From NCBI GenBank assembly GCA_025964465.1, contig JAOPYS010000274.1, positions 1 to 12,716 of the forward strand: 12,716 bases of DNA, read 5' to 3'. Under the pieces are notes generated by a model. That model worked only from the letters and a program-made list of their open reading frames with translations. It made no database searches and was not told where the DNA came from. Both the position numbers and the translations under genes were made by a program. Below are positions 1 to 4,896 of this stretch, in pieces. Within the stretch, counting starts at the first letter, position 1; the number at the start of each line of letters is the position of its first letter. The DNA comes from Thermoleophilia bacterium (GTDB taxonomy: Bacteria > Actinomycetota > Thermoleophilia > Gaiellales > SKUG01).

Positions 1-10
1 CGGAAGAACA

Positions 11-43
11 CGAGGCCCCCGCCCGGCGGGGCGAGGACCTCGT
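11..43 (-). terminator. GC-rich hairpin downstream of tRNA-Gly
   Basis: A nested inverted repeat starts just after the tRNA 3' end: an outer CGAGG/CCTCG stem and an inner CCCCGCC/GGCGGGG stem. On the minus strand it is followed by TGTTCTT, a weak U-rich tail. It is placed to end the tRNA transcript. It could also be part of an unrelated element running past the window edge, so this is a moderate call. Confidence 0.35.
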
Positions 44-45
44 GA

Positions 46-119
46 AGCGGGTGAACGGACTCGAACCGTCGACCTTCTGCATGGCAAGCAGACGCTCTAG
101 CCAACTGAGCTACACCCGC
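46..119 (-). tRNA. tRNA-Gly (anticodon GCC)
   Basis: The minus strand folds as a complete cloverleaf. The acceptor stem GCGGGTG (119-113) pairs with CACCCGC (53-47). The D-arm contains AGCTCAGTTGGCTAGAGC. The anticodon stem TCTGC/GCAGA encloses loop TTGCCAT with anticodon GCC (85-83). The T-arm has loop TTCGAGT. The discriminator base is U (position 46), as expected for bacterial tRNA-Gly. CCA is not encoded (TCA follows), so it must be added after transcription. This isoacceptor reads GGC, likely the dominant glycine codon in such a GC-rich genome. It has its own promoter and stands alone rather than in a tRNA array. Confidence 0.95.
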
Positions 120-133
120 GTGGTGCGACGGAC

Positions 134-163
134 AGCGTAGCGGCTCGACGGATGCTCCGTCAA
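134..163 (-). promoter_or_regulatory. SigA-type promoter of tRNA-Gly
   Basis: On the minus strand TTGACG (163-158) is followed after 18 bp by TACGCT (139-134). These are good matches to the housekeeping -35 and -10 boxes. The -10 ends 14 bp before the mature tRNA 5' end, leaving a short leader for RNase P to remove. The promoter fits in the gap between the tRNA and the stop codon at 189. Confidence 0.6.
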
Positions 164-188
164 GCCGGTGGCCGATCGTCGCGGTCGA

Positions 189-638
189 TCAGGCGGGCAC
201 GAGCAGCGCCACGGCGGCGCGGGCGTCGGCTGCGGCACGGGTGAGCAGCTTCACGGCGTCCGGGCCGAGGGTGGGCTTGGGCGCGAGCGGGCCGAGGGCC
301 ACGCCCTCGTCGATCGCGAGCGCGGCGTCGCGCAGGGCGGAGACGTGTGCGACGTCGCCGGCGAGCGAGTCGAACAGGTGACCGGCCTGGCGGCGGGTGT
401 AGATCTCGCTCAGGCCGTCGCGGCCACCGTCGAGGACGTTGGCGGCGCGGTTGAGGTGCTCGAAGATGCCGAGGTCGTCGCCCCAGGCGAGGTCCTTGTG
501 GGCGGGATCCTTCGGGTTGGGCGTCAGCAGCGCGACGACCTTGTCGAGGCGCGCGGCGGCGTCGGTGAGGCGGTTGGCGAGCGCGTGGCGTCGCACGTCG
601 CTGAACGACATGGTCAGCACGGAATCGGCAAGCTTCAT
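189..638 (-). CDS. Hypothetical helical protein, 149 aa
   Basis: I do not recognise this protein. The start at 638 (MKLADSVLTM) is chosen because GGAAGGA lies about six bases upstream; a longer in-frame reading to 731 has no such site and gives an implausible Arg/Gly-rich extension. The sequence is Ala/Leu/Asp-rich and looks all-helical, with helices around residues 14-38, 57-78, 83-113 and 126-147. It has no signal peptide, membrane segment or cysteine. Short charged stretches such as NPKDPAHKDLAWGDD (41-55) sit between helices. Helical-bundle sensors and DUF-type cytosolic proteins look like this, but no catalytic motif is visible. It is probably monocistronic: the CsbD gene lies 108 bp upstream and the tRNA has its own promoter downstream. 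Confidence is good that it is a gene and low for any function. Confidence 0.75.
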   Translation of the reverse strand: MKLADSVLTMSFSDVRRHALANRLTDAAARLDKVVALLTPNPKDPAHKDLAWGDDLGIFEHLNRAANVLDGGRDGLSEIYTRRQAGHLFDSLAGDVAHVSALRDAALAIDEGVALGPLAPKPTLGPDAVKLLTRAAADARAAVALLVPA

Positions 639-673
639 GGGGGTCCTTCCCTGGACGGTCTGGTGACCGACGG

Positions 674-682
674 ACCCTACCA
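674..682 (-). promoter_or_regulatory. Extended -10 box (TGGTAGGGT) before the 149-aa gene
   Basis: TGG-TAGGGT on the minus strand combines a TGn extension with a TAnnnT hexamer, about 35 bp before the start at 638. No convincing -35 hexamer stands 16-18 bp upstream. The same TAGGnT hexamer recurs before several other genes in this window, which adds some support. Confidence 0.3.
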
Positions 683-746
683 AGCACGAAGGGCGCAGCC
701 CGCCGGTTCCCCGGCTCGCCGCGCCCTCCACATCGACCGCTCGTCG

Positions 747-935
747 TCAGTGGTCGTGCTTGTCCTTGTCGCCGCCGAGCACGTCGCCGACCTTGTCCAC
801 CGCGTCGTTGACCTTGCCCTTGACCTCGCCCTTGGCCTGGTCGCCCTCGCCGCGCGCCTTGAGGTCGTCGTTGCCGGTCGCGGCGCCTGCGGTCTCCTTG
901 GCGCGGCCCATCAGCTTGTCGGTCGTCTCACCCAT
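747..935 (-). CDS. CsbD family stress-response protein, 62 aa
   Basis: A small, very hydrophilic Gly/Lys/Asp-rich protein that matches the CsbD family from end to end. It opens with the family pattern MGETTDKLMGRAKETAGAATG (residues 1-21, no hydrophobic core). An acidic/basic alternating segment follows (22-46), then VDKVGDVLGGDK (46-57) and a His/Asp tail. CsbD proteins are abundant, probably disordered stress proteins; B. subtilis CsbD is named for control by sigma-B, and the biochemical role is unknown. The start at 935 is supported by AAGGAG upstream; an in-frame ATG at 995 would add a hydrophobic stretch alien to the family. The gene is single, with 162 bp free upstream. A weak sigma-B-like promoter is noted there. 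Confidence 0.9.
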   Translation of the reverse strand: MGETTDKLMGRAKETAGAATGNDDLKARGEGDQAKGEVKGKVNDAVDKVGDVLGGDKDKHDH

Positions 936-975
936 GAGGAGTGCTCCTTCTGCCTGTTGTGCGTATGCAGGGAGC

Positions 976-1000
976 ATGGCCGCCCCAGCGACCACGAAAC
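976..1000 (-). promoter_or_regulatory. Possible stress-sigma promoter before the CsbD gene
   Basis: Minus-strand GTTTCG (1000-995), a 13-bp spacer and GGCCAT (981-976) resemble the sigma-B consensus GTTTAA-N12-14-GGGTAT, matching 4 of 6 at each box. The site is about 40 bp before the CsbD start. It is suggestive only because of the family's known regulation; by sequence alone it could be chance. Confidence 0.2.
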
Positions 1001-1020
1001 GGCGGACCTACCGAAGCCGG

Positions 1021-1111
1021 TCGCTACCGCAGTCCGTTGCTTCGCGCGAAACTGCGTCCGCTCGGTCATGCGAAAGCGAGCTTTCGCGCGACCCTCGCTA
1101 CCGCAGTCCGT
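1021..1111. repeat. 17-bp direct repeat flanking a hairpin at the fusion-gene 3' end
   Basis: TCGCTACCGCAGTCCGT occurs exactly at 1021-1037 and again at 1095-1111, 74 bp apart. The second copy contains the TAG stop codon (1098-1100) of the NIF3/RNase HI gene, so the first copy looks like a detached duplicate of that gene's last codons. A 9-bp repeat, TTCGCGCGA, is also shared (1041-1049 and 1083-1091), and a hairpin (1070-1087) lies between the two copies. Confidence 0.7.
1070..1087 (-). terminator. Hairpin after NIF3/RNase HI gene
   Basis: GCGAAAG (1070-1076) and CTTTCGC (1081-1087) form a perfect 7-bp stem around the 4-base loop CGAG. It lies 11 bp past the stop of the minus-strand gene ending at 1098. 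No U-tract follows on the minus strand. GC-rich actinobacteria often use such hairpins, but RNA stabilisation or processing is an equally fair reading. Confidence 0.35.
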
Positions 1112-2756
1112 CCATCGCCTCGTTGGCGACGGCGTCGGCGCGGGCGTTGCCGTCGCGGTAGACGTGCTTGACGTCGACCTTGTCGAAGCGGCGCAGCACG
1201 CCCTTCACCTCCTCCGCCAGCGGCTTGAGGGCGGCGTTCTTGACGCGGTAGGCGCCGGTCACCTGCTTGATGACGAGCTCGGAGTCGCCGCGCACCGACA
1301 GGGTGCGGATGCCACGCTGGGCGGCGTGCTCGAGCCCGCGCAGCAGGCCGGTCCACTCCGCCACGTTGTTGGTGGCCGAGCCAATGCGCACGCCGTCGGC
1401 CTCGAACTCCTCGCCGTCGGGGGCGTAGAGCACCCAGCCGTACGCCGCGGGGCCCGGGTTGCCGCGCGAGCCGCCGTCGAAGTGCAGGCGCCAGGTGCCC
1501 TCGCCGAACTCGGCGGCGGCGGCGCCGAACACCGACGCTGCGGGGTCGCCGGTGATCGCGGTGGCAGGGGCTCCGGCGGGGGCCGGCAGTGCTGCGTCCG
1601 CCGTGGGGACGCTGGTGGACTCCCCCTCGTCAGAGGCGGGGAAGTGCAGTCCCGCGGACGCGACGACCGGGAGGGTGAGGGCGCGGGTGAGGTGCCCGGC
1701 GAGCTCCACGGCGAGGGCCTCGAAGCTGCGTGAGCGGTCGAGCACCAGCACGGCGACGCCGCGGTCGGCGAGCAGCTCCAGCTCGGGCTCGCTGGCGGCG
1801 CCGACCACGAGCAGGCCCAGGTCCTCCTCCAGCAACACGGCGTCGAGCACGTCGCGCAGCGGGCCGCCGTAGACGGCGCAGCGGGCGCCGGCGGGGACCG
1901 AGTCGACGCGCCCGTACGCGGCCAGCTCGGGGTCGAGGTCGCCGAGCGTGCTCCACGCGGCGGCCCCGCCGCCGGTCAGCGAGCCGATTCGACCGAAGCC
2001 GACCGCAGCGGGGATGGCGAGCGGCACGACGTCGAACGCGGACTCCTCGTAGGGGTGGGCGTCGACGAACGCAGCGCAGGCGCGGTCGACGAGGGCGCGG
2101 GGCACGACGACCTCGAGGCGCACCTCCGGGACCTGCTCGAACTCGCCGCGCGTGCCGACCGCGGGGTTGGTGCCCTCGCCGCCGCGGAAGGTGCCCGTGC
2201 CGGAGACCGACCACGAGCACCGGTCGTACTCGCCGATGGTGCCGGCGCCGGCAGCGAAGACGGCGTCGCGCACGGCCTCGAGCGAATCGTCGGGCACGTA
2301 GCCGACCAGCTTGGCCACGTCGCGCGCCACCGACCGCAGGGGACGCAGCGGGGCGGTGCCGACGCCGGCGAGCCCGATGCGGGTGGCGATGCGCTCGTCG
2401 ATGCCGCCGCGCCCACCGGCGAGCAGCAGCGACGCGTCGAGCACGACGCGTTCCGCGCGCCGCCAGCTGGCCACGTCGTCGGAGGACCCGGCGAAGGGGT
2501 CGTACACGCGTCGGCCGAGCCGGCCGTCACCGGCGGCCGGCGGGGCCGCGAGCAGCACCGCAGCGTCGGCGGGCGCGTCGAGCGAGGCGAGGGCGGCCTC
2601 GTCGCCGCACAGCACGAGGCGACCAGCGCGACCGGCGCGTTCACCGGCGAGCAGCCGGGCCGGGCGCGAGCGCGGCCAGCCGAGGGCATCGGCGAGCTCG
2701 TCGAGCAGCGTCGCGACGGGGCGCGCGGCGAACCGCGTGGAACCTGCGGCAGCCAT
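1098..2756 (-). CDS. Fusion of degenerate NIF3-like protein and RNase HI, 552 aa
   Basis: Two families lie in one frame. Residues about 10-360 follow the NIF3/DUF34 fold, including its PII-like insertion domain (about 146-247), recognisable by GEYDRCSWSVSGTGTF (175-190) and HPYEES (234-239). Normal NIF3 proteins bind two metals; here the expected HHP reads APP (71-73), the HTNLD segment reads LLLAGGRGG (110-118), and the C-terminal TG..HH and GH..TE motifs are absent. A Pro/Ala linker (about 370-418) joins RNase HI (421-552), which keeps the full DEDD set: D427 in DGGSRGNPGP, E467, D491 and D541. The RNase H half should cleave RNA in RNA-DNA hybrids in the cytosol; the NIF3 half probably binds or regulates rather than catalyses. 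The start is 6 bp after the ferritin-like gene, with a weak ribosome site, which suggests coupling. In mycobacteria, NIF3 (Rv2230c), a zinc-ribbon protein and an RNase HI/CobC fusion (Rv2228c) are neighbours. The RNase H call is firm; NIF3 is nearly so. Confidence 0.9.
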   Translation of the reverse strand: MAAAGSTRFAARPVATLLDELADALGWPRSRPARLLAGERAGRAGRLVLCGDEAALASLDAPADAAVLLAAPPAAGDGRLGRRVYDPFAGSSDDVASWRRAERVVLDASLLLAGGRGGIDERIATRIGLAGVGTAPLRPLRSVARDVAKLVGYVPDDSLEAVRDAVFAAGAGTIGEYDRCSWSVSGTGTFRGGEGTNPAVGTRGEFEQVPEVRLEVVVPRALVDRACAAFVDAHPYEESAFDVVPLAIPAAVGFGRIGSLTGGGAAAWSTLGDLDPELAAYGRVDSVPAGARCAVYGGPLRDVLDAVLLEEDLGLLVVGAASEPELELLADRGVAVLVLDRSRSFEALAVELAGHLTRALTLPVVASAGLHFPASDEGESTSVPTADAALPAPAGAPATAITGDPAASVFGAAAAEFGEGTWRLHFDGGSRGNPGPAAYGWVLYAPDGEEFEADGVRIGSATNNVAEWTGLLRGLEHAAQRGIRTLSVRGDSELVIKQVTGAYRVKNAALKPLAEEVKGVLRRFDKVDVKHVYRDGNARADAVANEAMDGLR

Positions 2757-2762
2757 CGCCCG

Positions 2763-3014
2763 TCAGCCGTCCGCGCGCGTGGCGCCGGAGACCTGCTGGT
2801 TGGAGTCGCGCTGCTTGGGATCGAGCCGCGCGATCACGTCGAACAGCTGCGCCACGTGGTCCTTGCGCGCGTCGGTGATGCGCTTGACGACGGCTCGCGC
2901 CTCGTCGTGCGCGAGGCGCTCGATGAGCGGCTCATACCGGTTCACGGCCTCGAGCTCCTCGGCCAGGTTCGCCCGCAGGGCCTGCAGGTCGCTCACGAGT
3001 TCGGAGACGCGCAT
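2763..3014 (-). CDS. Small ferritin-like protein (encapsulated-ferritin type), 83 aa
   Basis: The protein has two predicted helices (about 4-35 and 36-64). EELEAVNRY (19-27), then ITDARKDHV (46-54) and LDPKQ (64-68), resemble half-size ferritins such as encapsulin-associated EncFtn, where EELEAVDWY and a later EEKEH provide ferroxidase ligands. Aligned from memory without gaps, E20 and H53 match the EncFtn ligands E32 and H65, but the second glutamate (E62) falls on R50. Iron oxidation is therefore doubtful; it may be a structural or binding relative. No encapsulin gene or obvious encapsulin-targeting tail is seen here. The start at 3014 is backed by GGGAG seven bases upstream. The stop is 6 bp before the NIF3/RNase HI start, so the two are probably one operon. 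Confidence is high as a gene, moderate for the family. Confidence 0.5.
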   Translation of the reverse strand: MRVSELVSDLQALRANLAEELEAVNRYEPLIERLAHDEARAVVKRITDARKDHVAQLFDVIARLDPKQRDSNQQVSGATRADG

Positions 3015-3035
3015 GGATGCTCCCGTGGATCAGGT

Positions 3036-3053
3036 GCGCGGGCTCTCCCGCGC
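3036..3053 (-). terminator. Perfect hairpin between protease and ferritin-like genes
   Basis: GCGCGGG (3036-3042) and CCCGCGC (3047-3053) pair perfectly around a 4-base loop (AGAG on the minus strand). It lies 47 bp past the protease stop and 22 bp before the ferritin-like start. It can serve as the protease terminator. There is also a TAGGCT -10-like box at 3067-3062, which would start a transcript near this hairpin and make it a 5' stabilising structure instead. No U-tract is present. Confidence 0.4.
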
Positions 3054-3099
3054 TGCCGCCGAGCCTACTCGATGGTCCGCGGCCAGCTGCGCCGCGCGG

Positions 3100-4866
3100 T
3101 CATTCCTCGTCGTCGGGAAAGGGGACGTTCGCCGGGACGCGCACGACGGCGGACGGCCCCGTGGCGCGGTTGCCGGCGCGGTCGATCGCCACCACGCGGG
3201 CGGCGTACGTGCCACGAGCGGTGGCGTAGAGCGTCGCGCGCGGCGGCGTGGAGTCGTCGTCTCCCTCGTCCTCGGAATCGTCCTCGCGATCCAGCAGCGA
3301 GGTGCCGTCGCCGTCCGAGCACGCGGGGCCGTCGACGACCAGCTTCGTGGTCCACGCGGCAGTGCCAGCCCGGCGCAGCTGCAGCAGGTAGGTGGCGACG
3401 CAGTCCTCGTCGCGCACGAGCCGCCACGCGAGCGTCGGCACCCGCGCGCCGCGCTTGGCGAGTCGGGGCGCGGCCGGCCGCACCGGCGGATGCCCGTCGA
3501 CGGGCGCGGCGACGGCGCGCAGCGGGCCGGTGACCTGGCGCCCCTGCGCATCGGTGACCTCTACACGGAACCCGAGCCGGCGCTGGCTGGCGGGCCGCGA
3601 CGGGCGCAGGTCGCGCACCAGCAGGCCTCGACCGTCAGGCCCGGTGCTGCCCATGGGGACGAGCACGTGCAGCCGATTGAGGAAGGCGACCCGCGCCGCT
3701 GGGAGGTCCTCCTCCTCGACATCGTCGGAGCCCACGGGGGCGCCGAGGTACTCGGGCAGGCGCATCTCGCGCAGCAGCCGGTACCGCACCGCGGGGCCTG
3801 CGCCCGCATCCCACGTCACCCGCACGGAGTTCACGCTGCGGGTCGAGCCGGCCACCTGGGACGGAGCAGCGGTCACCGAGGGCGCAGCCTCCTCCGAGAT
3901 CGTCTGCGTGATCCAGTCACGCATGCCGTCGACACGGGTGAACACGCTCGGCCGGTTGCAACCGCCGGCGCCCTCCGGGCCCCAGCTGACGATGCCGACG
4001 AGGCGCGGGCGACCGTCGCCACCAGGGACGGTCAGGGGGCCGCCACTGTCGCCGTAGCAGGCGCCGCCGCGGTTGCTCTGCACACCCCGCCGCAGCGTGT
4101 TGGGGCGGTACGCGCAGAGCATCGACGTTCGGTCGAAGCCGGCTGCGTCGGCACCCATCGCGCCGTCGGTGTTCTCGCAGCTGCGGTCGGCGAGGATCGG
4201 CAGTGCAACCTCGCGAAGCTCGGCCTGCGTGTTGTCGGCAACGTCGTCGTCGACGTCGCTGTACAGCGAGTTGGTCACGCCCCAACCGGCGACGCGGGCG
4301 CCGACCCGCAGGCCCGCGCCGGCGCCCCACAGCTCGCGCTCGTCCGCTGCGACCAACGGCGTGACCGGCACCCCGTCGAGCGGCGCGGCGAGGAAGAGCA
4401 CGGCCACGTCGAACTCGACGGTGTCACCCTGCACACGGAACTCGTCGACCCCGCCGCGCCAGCTCGGGTGCACGCGCACTGCCTGCACGTCGACCAGGCG
4501 GCCCGGCTGGACCGGCCCGTTGGTGAGCACTCGGGTTCCGCCCAGCACGCGCAGTCGCTCGCCGAGCACGCGCGCGCTTTCCGGATCGTCGCTCGTGACG
4601 CAGTGTGCCGCCGTCACCACCACGCGGGGCGCCACGAGCGTGCCCGCACACTCGTGCTGCTCACGTGACCCGCCGACCACCGACTGGAACAACGTTTCGC
4701 CGTTGAGGCCCGGACGCAGGCTCACGATCGAGCCCCAGCGCGCGTCATAGGCGGCACGGGTGACCTTGGTGCCGCCGGTGATGCGCCCGTCGGCGTGGGC
4801 CAAGGGCACAACTGCGAACGACAGGACGACGGCGAGCGCGAGCGCGCGGAACACGGGATTCCTCAT
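3100..4866 (-). CDS. Secreted trypsin-like (S1) serine protease with two C-terminal Fn3-like domains, 588 aa
   Basis: A signal peptide (about 1-25, ending AHA) and a short propeptide ending in Arg28 precede ITGG, the usual activation site of S1 proteases. The triad is H88 in TAAHC, D153 in EFDVAV and S274 in GDSGGPL. Cysteine pairs C73-C89, C230-C251 and C270-C303 match classical S1 disulfides. The residue at chymotrypsin position 189 is Gly268 rather than Asp, so trypsin-like Arg/Lys preference is not expected. Beyond residue about 330 come two beta-rich segments (about 335-456 and 464-577) that look like fibronectin-III domains, the second ending VVAIDRAGNRA. An acidic run lies at 517-538 and the C-terminus is DDEE; both are absent from the neighbouring paralogue. 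The gene follows that paralogue by 30 bp, so co-transcription is likely. The exported protease probably acts on extracellular or surface proteins; the substrate is unknown. Confidence 0.9.
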   Translation of the reverse strand: MRNPVFRALALAVVLSFAVVPLAHADGRITGGTKVTRAAYDARWGSIVSLRPGLNGETLFQSVVGGSREQHECAGTLVAPRVVVTAAHCVTSDDPESARVLGERLRVLGGTRVLTNGPVQPGRLVDVQAVRVHPSWRGGVDEFRVQGDTVEFDVAVLFLAAPLDGVPVTPLVAADERELWGAGAGLRVGARVAGWGVTNSLYSDVDDDVADNTQAELREVALPILADRSCENTDGAMGADAAGFDRTSMLCAYRPNTLRRGVQSNRGGACYGDSGGPLTVPGGDGRPRLVGIVSWGPEGAGGCNRPSVFTRVDGMRDWITQTISEEAAPSVTAAPSQVAGSTRSVNSVRVTWDAGAGPAVRYRLLREMRLPEYLGAPVGSDDVEEEDLPAARVAFLNRLHVLVPMGSTGPDGRGLLVRDLRPSRPASQRRLGFRVEVTDAQGRQVTGPLRAVAAPVDGHPPVRPAAPRLAKRGARVPTLAWRLVRDEDCVATYLLQLRRAGTAAWTTKLVVDGPACSDGDGTSLLDREDDSEDEGDDDSTPPRATLYATARGTYAARVVAIDRAGNRATGPSAVVRVPANVPFPDDEE

Positions 4867-4896
4867 GGAGTGGAACCTACCGGCCCACGCCGCGCG

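Noticed and set aside
168..1733. Long plus-strand open frame (521 codons)
   Set aside because: It runs antisense to the 149-aa, CsbD and NIF3/RNase HI genes, which have family signatures; its translation is low-complexity Ala/Gly/Val/Arg typical of antisense frames in GC-rich DNA.
2311..4668. 785-codon plus-strand open frame
   Set aside because: It is antisense to the NIF3/RNase HI gene, the ferritin-like gene and a clear S1 protease; it has no recognisable domain and no ribosome site.
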